Shown piece by piece: positions 23,809-36,600 of a stretch of DNA of 64,000 nt. Under the pieces are notes generated by a model. It saw nothing but the letters and a program-made list of their open reading frames with translations, had not been told where the DNA came from and made no database searches. The translations under genes were made by a program, and so were the position numbers. The DNA comes from Prinia subflava (taxonomy: Eukaryota; Chordata; Aves; Passeriformes; Cisticolidae), in contig NC_086251.1 in the NCBI RefSeq assembly GCF_021018805.1, positions 46,818,767-46,882,766 on the forward strand, in the 5' to 3' direction. Each line of letters begins with the position of its first letter. Position 1 is the first letter of the stretch.

Positions 23809-26544
23809 AAGCAGCAAGTAAGGCCAGAGTTAGAAAATGCCGATAATGTCAATTAATAGCTGTAGCCAGAATTTTCTGGTGATAAACTTTGTTCTTCCCA
23901 AGTCAACAGAAATAGAGTATTTTCATGTGTTGTTTTTCCCCATTGTTCAGGGATCTTCTTCCCTGGGGTTGCCAGCTGTGTTTTGATAGTCAGATTGGGT
24001 AGGAGATTTCTCCAGCAGCAGATTCTGACGTCTTTTTTTTCCTGTCAAGGAAAGAGCTTGACAGTCATCAGTTCTGCTGCTCGTCAAAAGGGAATCTGTT
24101 TGCTCCCTATCAAAGTGCCTGCTCTGCATTTATTACCTTTGTTTGGATTTCTTTTCCCTTTCAATTATGTTTTCTGCACACAAGGATTCTCAGCCTCTCA
24201 ACAAAAATCAAAGTTAGACCCATCAGATGGCGCTTCTAGGAAGGATTTCTGAAGCCTGATGATCATCAGTCTCCCTCCACCCTGTACATTTCCCACCTGC
24301 CCCACAAAGGGGTGGCACGACAGAGGCGGCTCCAAGGACAAGAGTCATTTATTTCTCTGCAATGTCTGGCCCTGCCACACTCAGCTGTCGGGCAGAGGGC
24401 CCCTGCAGCAACTTTATTTGTAGCCTTTCCTTCACTGAAGTTGATGACAAAGATGACTGGCAAACCTGAGGCTCTACTGCCTCCCATTCCCAACAGGCCA
24501 TGAAGTGCACAGGGGTACATGGCTCAGTGAAACAATCGAGTTTTTTAGAGAGTACTGTCTGTGATTTGTAATTCTGTAACCCTGCAGTTTTCTAAGTGGT
24601 GGTTCAGTACTAAAATGAAGATAATACTTTTTTCATCTGCTGAAATCAAAGAATTCTATTTATTGATGCCTTTCCTAAATTATTTTATTTGCAAGGGAGA
24701 AAAAGCCTTCTCTCAAATCTCCAACTACCTACCATGATTTTTCTTTTTTTTTATTATTTCACCTCCTCAAAACATGTTTGGTGATTGTGAAAGCATTGTT
24801 TTATTTGAGATTACTCCTAATTTACAATTGTATAGTTAATAAAATTAGTGAAATTACAGAAATACAGCTGAACTGTGGCTACTGTTTCATGATAAAAAAT
24901 GGCAGTAGTAACTTAAAACCTTCTCAACACCCCTGTGCCCCTCAGCGGTGCCAAGAAAATTGCTTGCAGGGCTTCTTAACTAAGGTTCATTAAAAAGTTG
25001 TCAGCACTAAGTCAAGGAACTGACTGGAGTTTAAAAAGAATTATTAATTGTGCTAATCACTAGCACATTCAGTTGCTAGCACAACTGAATGGCTGGCATG
25101 CCACAGGCAGAAGAGGGAACAGGAGCAGGGGAGCAGGAATACCTCATGCTGATAGTGGTGCCTGGACAGCAGCAAAGCAACAGCCTGTGCAAGATCAAAA
25201 CTGAGAGCAGGATTGTAACACCCATTGAGCCAATAATTCCTAATTATCTATGATTAGATTATTTTCATTGCAAATTATCTGTGCTACAAATGTAAAACCA
25301 ACCACCCTGCCTCCAGCATAGGTATTAGCTGAAGCCCATGGCTGTACAAAACATCTCTTGCAAGACTGTGTCTAGCTTGGAAACAATACATGCACCTTCC
25401 CACAGAGCCAGAGATCATAAATTCTGTCAAACCAAAGTGGCCTCTGTGAAAAAACAGCTGAAGTTTTTTCTCACCGTGTTCTCAGAACCAGGAGTGACAG
25501 ACAGCATGCTGCAGTCACACCACATTGCTTCCCCTCAGGAACAGCTCAAACCTAGCTGGGCTTCAGGCCAGCTGCAGGCGCCTTCATGTGGAAATGATCC
25601 CCAGCAGGCAGGAGTATGGGAGGCCTTCTAGGTCAGGTGAATACGATACACATAGATGGATCTGCTTTGGATATCTGACCCAACAAACTCTCCCACAGGC
25701 AACTGGGGAGATAGCATTGAAATACCAACAGCAAGAATCCTGGCCAGTTTCTGGAGGAAAGTGTGGGAGTAGAATGAAAAGGCCAAAATGTCATAGGTGA
25801 CACCACCAGTGAGGCATTTACACTATAAAGTACTACTTGCAAAAGAAAAATGGGAAGCATTACAATTAGAAGGAGTATGGTATTGAGAAGCATTCCATCT
25901 CTGGGTCAGCTCCAGCCCAGTTGTGCTGCATGACCCTGAGGAGTCACCAGAAGTTATAAGGTGATTCTTTCTTGGTTGTTTGTTAAGGTGCTTACACTGC
26001 TTGCAAGCACAGCTGTTTCCTACAAACTATGATCACCTCTCAGTGTGGAAGTATGTTTTAATTCTGGATAGCATTTTTGTAGCCGATTATTCTGTTTTAT
26101 TTGTATTGCACCATAAATGTGCTTACCATTTTGGATTATTTTGAAAGACCTTCATTTCCCAAAGCAAGCCAGCTTATAAATGAGCACAAGTAATTTTACT
26201 TTAATGTAATCACTATTGTAGTTTGCCTTTAATGGGTGATCAAAAATTCACAACTAATTATTTTCATACTTTGCATATATTCAGATGAGGTGCACAACTT
26301 CATAAAAACAAGTTAGCCTCAGGACTTGCAGTTCTGTGTGTCTTGCTTGCCCATATAAGCAATATCAAACAAAGCCAAACAAGCTGTTGGCCTGTTCTCA
26401 TGTTGCAATCTTGTAGAATATTATATTCCCTAGAAGTGTCAATTCCTTTTAGCCCCAAGAGTGGCTTAGATTTCTACATCTTTAAGGATTTTTCTATTAG
26501 GAAAAGAAATAGATGAAATTTGATATGATCCTTTGTTTTTTTAG

Positions 26545-26803
26545 GAATAATGGGCATTACAGCTTGATTTATGGAGCACAAAGAAATTTACATGAATAGG
26601 AACAATTTATTAGCCTCTAGTTCCCAGACTTTTTGCAGGCAGATGCATTCTAAAAATCTTCCTTCCAGCATTTCTGATGCCACACAGACAGAATTAGAGC
26701 AGCTTGCCAATGACTTCCTCAGTTCTGAAATTATTTCTAAACCTTCAGAAAATCAGCTGAACTCTTTGACCCTCCTATTGTCTGCACCTACACAGGACCC
26801 AAG
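26545..26803 (+). other. Exon-like open segment, unrecognised
   Basis: A T-rich tract ending in TTTAG (AG at 26543-26544) precedes the segment, and it ends with the strong donor AAG|GTGAGC (GT at 26804-26805). Inside, an ATG at 26571 opens 77 codons plus two bases up to the donor, and the first in-frame stop overlaps the donor. The peptide is compositionally ordinary (Ser, Gln, Leu, Asn-rich, for example TQTELEQLANDFLSSEII) and I recognise no family. No partner exon could be identified. It might be an exon of an unannotated transcript or chance. Confidence 0.2.
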
Positions 26804-28059
26804 GTGAGCACAATATTTTCTACTGCCCACTATGTAAATCAAAGTTGTAATTGTTCCTTGTGGTCTCTGAATGGAAAGTGGCTCTCACGGCCCCTACTTT
26901 GAACAAAACAGTTGAACTGTCCAAAGCCCAACATAGTTAGCATGCTCTTCAGATTTCATTTTTCCATATTGTCAAGCAGATCCCTTTGGAACTGTACAGA
27001 ATCTCTTTGCTTAGCCAGATAGCACAGGCAATCCCATGTGACCATCCACTGAAGCCAAGAGAATTATTGCAGGGATGGATCTGGCAGTACAGCATGTTGA
27101 ACTGAGTTCCCTTAAGCAAGAAATCAGCACAAATGTACAAATCCAACTGTGTCTGAGGGTTCTGTTTTGCAGCCATCTGTACAGGCTTCTATTGTTAAAC
27201 AGAAGTAAACCAAATGTTAGACTAAATGATAGAGTCATTGATTTATACATGAAGGTAAAAAATACACATAATTACAAAAGCTGAAAATAACTAGATAAAG
27301 CTGGTTTAAATTATTAGAAAACCCAGAAAACATTATTTTTCAGAAAAACATCAAGTATCCACCCGAAGACACATTGACACTGCAAATTAACACCAGAATC
27401 CCAATATGACATCTTAAGATAATGTGATCTAAAAGATACAGCCAGCTGAAGGCAGTTTGCTGTATGTCAGCTTCTCAGACAAAACAAGAGAGCTGAAATG
27501 TTTCCTCCTTTGTAATGGTACATAAAATCTTGCATCAATTTTGTAGAAGAAAGCTCTTGATTACTGTTTGCCAAGTCAATAAATAATTGCATGGTGAAAC
27601 ATATTGCCACAGAAATCCACCAAGGTCAACAACTGAGTAAATTCTAAAAACATACATGAATAGCAAACTACCTGGAGCTGAGGTTGTTCACAGTAATCCT
27701 GCAAGCCTTCTAACAAGTCATGCTTCAAAGTTAAGAAAATCTTTTACTGTTAAAGTTTAGAATGCAATGCTTCACGGGGAGGGACTGATTCCTCTTACCA
27801 GCAGCAAGCAAGGTCCATTCAAGGACCTCATCTTGCCGTAGATGTAGAAAGACACTGACCCAGTCTGATCTCCAGTCTGATGTGGAATAATATTTTCTAC
27901 ATAGCAACCTCTGAGCTTCCTGTGATCCCCCTGCTGTTTTGGAGCTGAAGAAAGCAGAGTAGATGCCAATTTCGGGGTGGGGGTTGCCAATTGTAAACAA
28001 TGAGAACAACATGATAACATTCAGCAATTTTTCTATAGACACTACTAATAATCAATTGG

Positions 28060-29226
28060 AAGTCAATGCAAATGGACAAAATTAAGATACCACTTGTTCC
28101 TGACAAGTGCAACATGTCTTACATGCAACTGGAATAGCTTATACAACAACCAAAACAACCTCTTAACAAAAACACTCCTTTATTTAATGCAACTGCATGA
28201 TGGTTGAAAGCCCATGATTATGGCTCCAAAACTAATGAGATGAACATAAATCTGAACTTGGCCAACTGGTGCATGGAACAAAACTTATGCTGAATATAGC
28301 ACCTTTCTCTATGGTGGCTACAAAAAATATACACCAAGAGGATACAGAAATAAAAGAGGTACCATGCAAACTTTGCTGGGTGGAATTGGTGTAGGACCAC
28401 AAATTCATTTAATACAGAAATCCTACCAAATAAATTCTCAATATTGTAAAAATTGAAAGTAGAAATCAGAAGAACTGCAAGCTGGCTACTGACAGCTTTA
28501 CAAACTTTCATACAAGACTGGCAAGGTACCTGGTACCTTTAGTGACACACTATCACTGGTGCCCATTACTAACCTCTGAAACCATAGCACAAGAACTCAG
28601 CAGTGCTTTATCTTGTATTCTATTTCAACTAACTAGCATATATCAGGTTAATCAAATTTGGTTAGCCATTGAAAATAGTGAAAGACAAATCTTAGAAACT
28701 ATATTCCTAACTCAGCAAAAGGCAAATTCAATGGAGGATGGCTCAAAAATATTTAATATAATATTGAGGGTTGTATAATGCTGCTTCAAATGAGTTAATA
28801 TTGCAATTGTTAGGAATTTGTCAGATGAGTGCCACTCACACAAAAATCATACCCTTATGCCAATTTGCTGTCATTCCTAAAGTCTTTCATAAAAAGACAT
28901 GGCTACCTATAGTAGCAGGAGATTCTTTGCATTGGAATACACATGCCATCAATGAACTTAGCAAACACTATGCTCACTGGCTGTCATGCTGAGGATGTCC
29001 CTGCCTGACCACACCTCGAGCTCAGAATGACACAATATGAAATACTCCTCTGGGATCTGCATCTGGCACCAGGTCCCCAGTGAGACATCTATATGGCAAT
29101 GAGTTTGAATGTCAGTCTGTACCCACCTTCAAAACTACCCACTTTGAAGATAATGTAAATTTTGGACATGGAAAATTTTGCTGCTATCATACAACATTTG
29201 TGGTTTACAGATTTACAGGTTAACGT
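28060..29226 (+). pseudogene. Endogenous retroviral env-like remnant, broken
   Basis: The plus strand shows, in order: a Cys/Asn-rich stretch (28,094-28,200); an R-N-K-R furin-type cleavage motif at 28346-28357; directly after it a Gly/Leu-rich hydrophobic segment (28,358-28,396) like a fusion peptide; then regions compatible with a transmembrane-subunit ectodomain. These pieces lie in three different frames (phase changes near 28,450-28,540 and near 28,755-28,775) and are interrupted by stops, including ones near 28,204 and at 28,990. It cannot make a functional envelope. No gag, pol or LTR was recognised nearby. Assignment rests on motif order, not a search, and the retroviral genus is undetermined. 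Confidence 0.5.
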
Positions 29227-32200
29227 CTTGTTGACTGAAAAAAAGGAAAAAGATGTCTTATTTTGTACTGTTTAAGACATAGTAACATGTGGCACGATCT
29301 TTGAGACACAAGATAACTTCCTCAAGCAAAATGCTAATGTTACCTAACATCTGTCTGAAACTGGAAAACATTTAGATGAAAGAAAAATAAAAACTGATAT
29401 ATGACAATAATGAACTGATTCAAGTAGTGAAAACCAACAATGCTAGGACTTCTTTGTGGTGGTAAGGAGTACTTCATTTCATCAAATTCAGTTGACAGTA
29501 ATCTAGATAGCAGTTTGTGCTTAGTGTCTTTTTCCAGCAAGAGTATCATGGTAGATATGAATATTTGCAAATGACACTAAATGGAACAGGTATAAGGTAG
29601 AGTATTTCCTAGTACAGGTACAACTGGGAAAAATCAGGCATCCTCCTACATGTTTAGATTCCAGGCACTACTAGATTTTCCAGCAGCTGGTAAAACTTTG
29701 CAAAACTTCACTGAATGCTGGACAATTTGCTTAAATGTTCCACTACAGTATCTTACTGCATTGCAACCACTTAGATCAACCACTTTCCTAACTCATTTCA
29801 AACTTTTCAAAAGCAGAGTAATAAGATCTTTCTGAAGAATCCTTTTCACCTAAAAATAAATTTTGCACCAGTTAAAGAGAAAATAATGTATAATAATACT
29901 TGATGTACTAATTATAACATATTTGTGTTCCTGTGCATTTGTTCTTGGCTGACCCAAAAGTCACTTATCAAGTTTATCTGACATGAGCTTTTATAAAAAT
30001 AGAAAATAAAAACAAACAAACCTCATTTTAGCAACTTTAATAGCAGTGCCAAAATTTAATCACTTGGGCTGAAAATTGCCATGATGATTGTCTGCTTTGG
30101 CCTGTACAAACTTAATTCAAAACTGTTCATATTATACTCTAATAATAACAGTTCAGAAAAGCCCATAGAGGAATTAATAATTTCATCTTGCAAACATGAC
30201 TTGACTAGCTTGCAGCAAATACAGCACAGTCACACTCCAAACAAAGAGGCTAAAGCAAAATTCTGAACAGCCACTCACTAAATAGCATCATCTAACCTGA
30301 ATGCTGAATCAGATAGATCAGACTGAGCTCCCCCAAAAACTGCATATGATTATGTTGTTCCAGGCTGTCATCTAAAGACAACAACCAACTTCAATTTCAA
30401 CTCTTCTCAGCTTTTATATGCTTGAACTTGCAGTGTAATACCTTTATTTAATAGTGTTTACACATGTACACTTGCATGCACACATAAATGCTACAAATAT
30501 ACAAATCAAATAGAAAGAGTGCACCCAAATGGTGTGAATTTCAGAAGAAAGCACACATTACCTGTAAAGGAAAAATTCAAACTATTCACCTAATATGAAC
30601 ATGTAGCTCCACATTTTGTTATTTGGCAGTACCGTTCAGGCTCCATAAGATGGCAGACCTGCATACATTTAACAGATGTTGGTGTTAACGACATTGCTGC
30701 AAATACATTGTTTTTTTAAATGGTTGCTTTAAACTGATGGGACATGTTTTCACTCAGAATGTTTAGAATGTGATATATTTAGAACTGTAACGAACTCTGC
30801 TTACTACTCCACATTGCTTTTGCCATACACTCTCATGGCTTTGGACATGGCCTACATAAAGCACCCGTAAAAAAATAAAATGTGGCATCATCACTCAGAG
30901 CTGATTGATTGGGAATTACCACGACTTGATCAATGTAATTCTTTCTAATAAATATGTAATTGTTTTTTATTCCTATTGATTCATTCTAGAACTTTTGGTC
31001 ATTGTAAGGTAACTCTAAGAATACACTGCTGCCCTGAACACAGTGAAATCCTTGAGGTTATCTTTCAAATAGTCTGCTTTACAGGAGACTGTCTGGGGCA
31101 ACAATTACTTACTTGTTAACCCTGAAATTGGTATATTTATTTCCCGTTGAATGATGGGATGACATCGCTTCTAAACACTTTTTTCAGGTTCTCTGACATT
31201 AATGTACTTCTATTATTTGTACAGTCATTATAGTATTATTATAGTAAATGAATACAACAAATTTGGTTTATGAGTCATATTAGATTGTTCTGGAAAATAC
31301 TCCAGAACATGGTGATGCCTTTAGCAATGCTTTATACTAATTTCGTTTCCATTTGTTAAGATATCAAGCTGGTTTAGACCTAAGATGTTCAAACACGAAT
31401 TTTTCAAAAACATTATCATACTTTAAATGACCAGGTAAGAAACAGAACAAGTTTGCAGTCTGACTTCTATGTTTCACTTTAGCAAATTTGGACTCATAAA
31501 CATTATAATTACACAGGCATATAATTTTCCCATAAAGATTTCATTGCACTTGTTCCACTTGGCTAGGATTACAAGGAAAAGTGGTTAGACTGTTTTTAAT
31601 ATTTTGAAAGAGTTCTTTGGAAAAAAGACAGTAAGAAGTGTTCACGCCAGCAGGAAAGCAGTTTGTACTCAGTAGGGCTCTGAAAAGGAAATCACGGTAA
31701 TTTTAAATTAAAAACTGATCTACTTCCAGGTAACCAAATGGAACAAAGAAAACAAATTACCGAGGAATTTAACTCAAAATCCTTACAGTAGCACATCAAG
31801 AATGTTAGCCTGAAAACTATAGTTAGGAAGAAAACTTTCACTAGAGAGAAAAAAATTGGGCTGTTATGTTCATATGCAAATTTGTAATTTTTTCATATGT
31901 AAACATGCTCTTTAATAATTGCTTAGCAGCAAAACCTTATTTAAAACACTGCTCCCTGACACATTCACAGGCTTCTTGCTGACTCACTCTTCAAGAATGG
32001 GATTTTGAAAAAGAGCAATGAAAACACTCCAGTAACAGAAATACTGAAGAATTTAGATAATGAGTGTCTGTAACCTACTTCTACCTTTAGACACTTATTG
32101 TATCAAGCTTCACAGATACGCCAGGAAGTTCTTGCTGGTTTGAAACCCCCATCGTTTTTAAAGCACTCCTGTAAGCTTCTTATTGGTGCAGGGATGACTT

Positions 32201-32739
32201 TCTTCGCTTCTGGTTTCTCTGTGCTTATTTCAATTAGAGACATACAAAAATCCCCACACGAGTGGTTATGGTTTCTCTGCGGCTCCTTATGCAACAGGGC
32301 TGTAATGGGCTTGGCCAGGCCCCAGGGGCTCACCAGCCCCCCGTGGATGCAGGCCAACCTCCCGTGCCTCGGCACAGCTTCGCAGCGCGGGGCTAATTTT
32401 GCAAAAGCATCTCCTTTGTGTTGAAAGATTTTGCAGCGTTTCAGCAAGATATTTCAGCGATCAGTCATCACTTTGCCGTGCATATCCTCCCCCAGCTGCC
32501 ACTCAAGCTGTCACTGGGAGCAGCAGTCCAAGAGACGCTTCTCACACGGGCAGTGGAAGGGCAGCATAACCAGGTTTGTTCTGCCACATTTTGCACCTCT
32601 GACACCCTGTGTTATGGAACAGGATTGAGAAAGGAGGCTTTGTCTTTGTGCTGCTTTTTTACGTAGAAACTCTGCTCTAGATTGTTCAGTGACTGAGGAA
32701 CAGCTTCTTCCTGCCAGCTCTGGCTCATGAGCCAAGCAG
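29227..32739. other. Intergenic DNA, third part
   Basis: AT-rich, with no recognised gene, repeat or RNA. Composition becomes more GC-rich from about 32,290 approaching the CpG island. Confidence 0.7.
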
Positions 32740-32963
32740 TTGCTATTGCTGCAAGCTGCAGCGGTCCGAAAAGGCGGGAGATCTTCCGCTGGGACTGCTG
32801 ATGCTGCCGGGAAGGGCCGGGAGCGCCCGGCGTGGCCGGTGCTGCGGACAGCGCCTGCTGCAGGCCGCCATTCCCGGCGGGGGCGGGGCCGCGGCCGCCC
32901 CCGGCGGCGCTCTGGCACGCGCGGCCCAGCATCCTGCCTTGACGCATTGCAGGTACCGCGCGA

Positions 32964-32968
32964 CCAAT
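32964..32968 (+). promoter_or_regulatory. CCAAT box 1 (orphan promoter)
   Basis: GACCAATCAGAG matches the NF-Y consensus, 140 bases upstream of the TATA-like element. Confidence 0.55.
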
Positions 32969-33014
32969 CAGAGGCCCCGACTCTTACCAGATAACCATTG
33001 CAGAGTCCCGTTAG

Positions 33015-33019
33015 CCAAT
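33015..33019 (+). promoter_or_regulatory. CCAAT box 2 (orphan promoter)
   Basis: AGCCAATCAGGCG is a near-perfect NF-Y site. It has the same orientation as box 1 and lies 89 bases upstream of the TATA-like element, a common spacing. Confidence 0.6.
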
Positions 33020-33103
33020 CAGGCGCTCCTTGACAAACTGCGGCCTCTGCACCGCTCCCGCCGGGCTCCGCCGTGCCAGGCAGCGGTAACCTTCCGCGAG
33101 CGC

Positions 33104-33110
33104 ATATAGG
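33104..33110 (+). promoter_or_regulatory. TATA-like element (orphan promoter)
   Basis: ATATAGG within GAGCGCATATAGGTCCC, GC-rich on both sides, positioned downstream of both CCAAT boxes. Confidence 0.45.
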
Positions 33111-33690
33111 TCCCGGCGGCGGCCGGCGGCTCGCTGCGAGAGGTGCCCGCCGAGGGGCGAGGGGAGCCGCGATCGGAGCGGCCGCACCGGCGCTGCCTCC
33201 GCCTCGCTGGCGCTGCAGGACCTGGCAGCGCGCGGGGCGCAGCCGCCGTCCCCCGGGCACCGAACGGCCGCCGGGTCGGCACAGAGCCCTCCCGCTGCCT
33301 GCGGGAAAGGGGGGAGAAACAGGGTTCCTCGGGAGGCCGCAGGAGGCTCCGGGAAAGCGAAGCGGTTTGTGCTGCGTCGCCAGGGCCCTTGCTGGTGGGT
33401 GTAACGTTAATCACCATCGGCAGCTCCTGCGTGGAGAGCGGGAGAGTCACCAGCGCCGAGCCGAGCCAAAGCCTGGGTTCAGGCGCATCCCAGAGTGCCT
33501 CCAGAGGAGCTGCAGAGCTGCCTGCGCCAAGCTGGCAAAGGGCATCTGCGGGAGGCACGGCCGAGAGCCCTGCGGCGGCTCCCGGCTCATTGCGGATGCC
33601 GCCACAGCTCCTGCGGGAGCCGCAGTCTGAGCGAGCGAGGAGAGGTGCGAGGGGCCGGGCATGTGGGAAGCCTGGTGACTTACCAGACAC

Positions 33691-36600
33691 CTGCCATGGG
33701 TGTACCTGCTTAAAAATCCACCTGCTTCCCCAGATCCGCTGACCACTCTGAAGTGCAGGTTCAGGTGCAGCTGTGTTTTCATGCCAACACAATTCTGCCA
33801 TGCGAGATCGCTGTTTAAAGGCTGCTCCCTGGCCCCACTGGTGGCTGAGGGTTTACTGCAAGGATCTCAGAGCAGACAAAATTCTAGCCATAACATTTGT
33901 TTTCGAGAATTAAGCTAGATGACTGTTTGGCACGCATGGACCCATCAGAGAACAGAGTTTATTTTTTTGCAGAAGCCTGTGGTCCATCAGCGCGTCCTAA
34001 GAGAACAAAAGGAGACAAACTAAAGAAAGATGTGGGAGGAAGAGTAGGAAGATATCTATGTTTAAGTGATTTAACCCCATAATAATAATAACAAAATAGC
34101 CTATTTTGAGTCTTTTGCTTTTTGCTTATTTAATGCTGAATATCTTGTTTCAGTTATATTTTAGCTGAGTGGATTGGTGCTCCGTAAGCCCCCAAAATAG
34201 AATATGGAGATAGAGACAGCAGAAGCAGAATGGTTGCCAAAGTGAAATGATCTGGAGTGCTGAGCACTGCATCAGCCCACACACAGGCCCACCCCGAGGA
34301 TAGTGATGCAGAGAAGTCTTAGATGGTGCTCCCTGCTTGGAAAAATGATGTCAGTATTGGCAGACCCGAAACTAAACCAAAGGCTAACCAAAATATACTC
34401 ATTAAATGTACTTCCCTTCTACACAGCATAACCCCCCCACTTCTCAGTGCAGTGTACCTTTGTGTTAGGCTTGTGCTCTTTAACACACTGCTGACAGCTT
34501 CACAGCCAGCACATAACAGTGCACTTACTAAATATAAGTACTTCATTAGCATCTAGAATACTTCTGCTACCACAAAAATAACAACAAATAGCCATTCTGT
34601 GGGGAAGGTCAATGCTGCTTGCCAGGAAAGGTGTGCACAAAGTGCTACATGCTTGGAACAGATCGGATTTTAGGCATCTTTTTTATTCCACAGAAGCTGA
34701 TATCCTCAGAATAAAACAGGCAGAACAGAGGTTTAATTAGGTAGCTGATGTGAACTGTACCCTCACAAAAATGTGGGAAGAATATGAAGCCCCGTGGGAC
34801 AGCTCTACTTCTTAAGTTTACAAAAAAAGATAGCTTTTCTTGGTACAATTTTTGGAGTTTCAACAATGATGGCAGTTGCTTTAGGATAGAGACGCATACT
34901 CAGAGGATTAGACATTTTAAGAGTCTGAGTTTCACATGAGCTAGTGTCCCCAAAACTAGAAACCCAAAGGTCTACACAAAGAACTGTATCAAAGAGAAAC
35001 CTTAAGGGGGATATCAGAATCTACATTCTGGAGGCATCAGATGTCCCTGTTCACCAAAAGACTCTAAAAGAGACGAGGCCTCAGGAGAGGACTTCCTAGG
35101 TACTGCCATGGGATGCTCCCAGGGGAGAGGCAGTCCATTGGCTCTCTGACAATAGGTTACAGAGACTGGAATTCATAGTTCTATACTAGAAATGAATCTT
35201 CTCCTCGAGGTTGTTGAAAAACATAGGGTTTTTTTCTCTCCAGGAGTGTTGATAAGTTAGAGAATTTCTTTCATTATGAGGTGGGTTTATTACTGGTGCA
35301 TTCACAAACAATATAAAATAGCTATCCAAAGAATGCAGTGATGCCACAGTTTTCTTTTATGTAAGACAAAGGAAGAAGTGTCATTTGGCAATGGTGCTGG
35401 CTTCCATCTGTAATTTGGGGTGTATCTGTACTTGCCACCTCAGGCCAGCTTTGCAGTATGGCAGATTAGAATGCTCAATGTGTCTTGGATGACAGTATTT
35501 GACATCCATTATTAACTCAGGTGGTTTTGATCTTGAAGCTTCTTATTCTCAAGTAAGATTCTATCCCAAACTTATTGAAACACATCGATTCAAGTGTGTG
35601 AGGGAAAGGAAAAGAATAAATCCCTAACTGATGCAAATTAACATGGATTTATTGACTTCAGGGCATGTTTACATTGCTGAAAATCTGTACGAGAAATTAT
35701 GATTCTGATTTAAAAGTATGATCACCCTTGAACTGCATATTTGGAGTTGTTGAATTTTTTATCATTAGCTGTAGCATGAAGACTTATGGCAGCTCCACCT
35801 GACCCAAAGAAATTTCATTTAACATAGACCTATGACAAAATTACCATTTGGAGTTAAGTAAAGGAGGCTTGGCCATTAAAGGAGGTATCTGTGGATTTTA
35901 AATACCTGTCTGCCTATATCATATGTATTCTTATATTTGTTAAGTTGATCTGGAACTTTTACTGCAAAATTGATGTCACAATTTGCCCCACAGGGGTGTT
36001 CAAATGAAAATTAATTACTCACAGTCAATGGGGAGGTACAAAAAACAATGCAAAAAGCTCATTTAATAATTTCCATCATATAAAAAAGCAATCCTAAATA
36101 TCTGTGAAGGTTTTTTTCCCCTATTTTAAGCAGGACAAACTGACATGAGGAGCAACATTACTGGGGATGAACAAAATTATTTCCAGCCTTTCTTCAGCAC
36201 TTAAATTCTGAAGGATATTTGTCTACCATTGTTTATTGTATCATTATAAGCTATATATTGGTTCAAAATCTGTAGCTAATGGCAACAGCTGTTCAGCTTT
36301 TATAAATTCTAATGCAGAAATTTAATATATAAAGTAAACTAGGTTTTGGCCCACTCATTTTTCTGGTATATTCTTAAGAAATAAAATGCAAACTCAAGAC
36401 ATTCCTAATAAAGTGAATCTGACAAAAAAATTCTTGTTTGTTACATTATATAACTTAAACATTTGAGGAATCCATTTACTGAAATTAAAACCAATCATTA
36501 GAATAACCATTCCTGTAAGTATTCTTCTATACAGAATATTTAAAATATATTTATGGTAAAAATATATTACTTTCCTTTGACATATGTATTACCTGCTTTC

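Larger units (their letters stand above)
20701..26544. other. Intergenic DNA, second part
   Basis: AT-rich with no recognised gene. It contains a small CR1 scrap at 22,047-22,114, a TA tract at 22,792-22,806, a G-quadruplex-type run at 23,790-23,808 and a slightly GC-richer patch at about 24,260-24,520. Open frames here (for example 23,983-24,252 and 25,338-25,631) show no recognisable domain. Confidence 0.7.
32740..33690 (+). promoter_or_regulatory. Orphan CpG island with a canonical-looking promoter
   Basis: About 950 bases of dense CpG sit in intergenic DNA, about 20 kb upstream of NRDE2 exon 1 and 7.8 kb upstream of the CALM1 start codon. On the plus strand it has a GC box (GGGGGCGGGGCC near 32,879), two CCAAT boxes 51 bases apart and a TATA-like ATATAGG. 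Transcription would be expected to start around 33,130-33,140, heading toward CALM1. Open frames in the island (up to 260 codons, both strands) look like GC-driven noise. It could drive a non-coding RNA, an alternative CALM1 5' exon, or act as an enhancer; the choice is inference. Confidence 0.6.

Noticed and set aside
32511..33801. Minus-strand frames of 249 and 260 codons and plus-strand frames of 185 and 199 codons in the 33-kb island
   Set aside because: Same GC artefact: several overlapping frames, low-complexity residues, no recognisable domain. The island is kept only as a promoter candidate.
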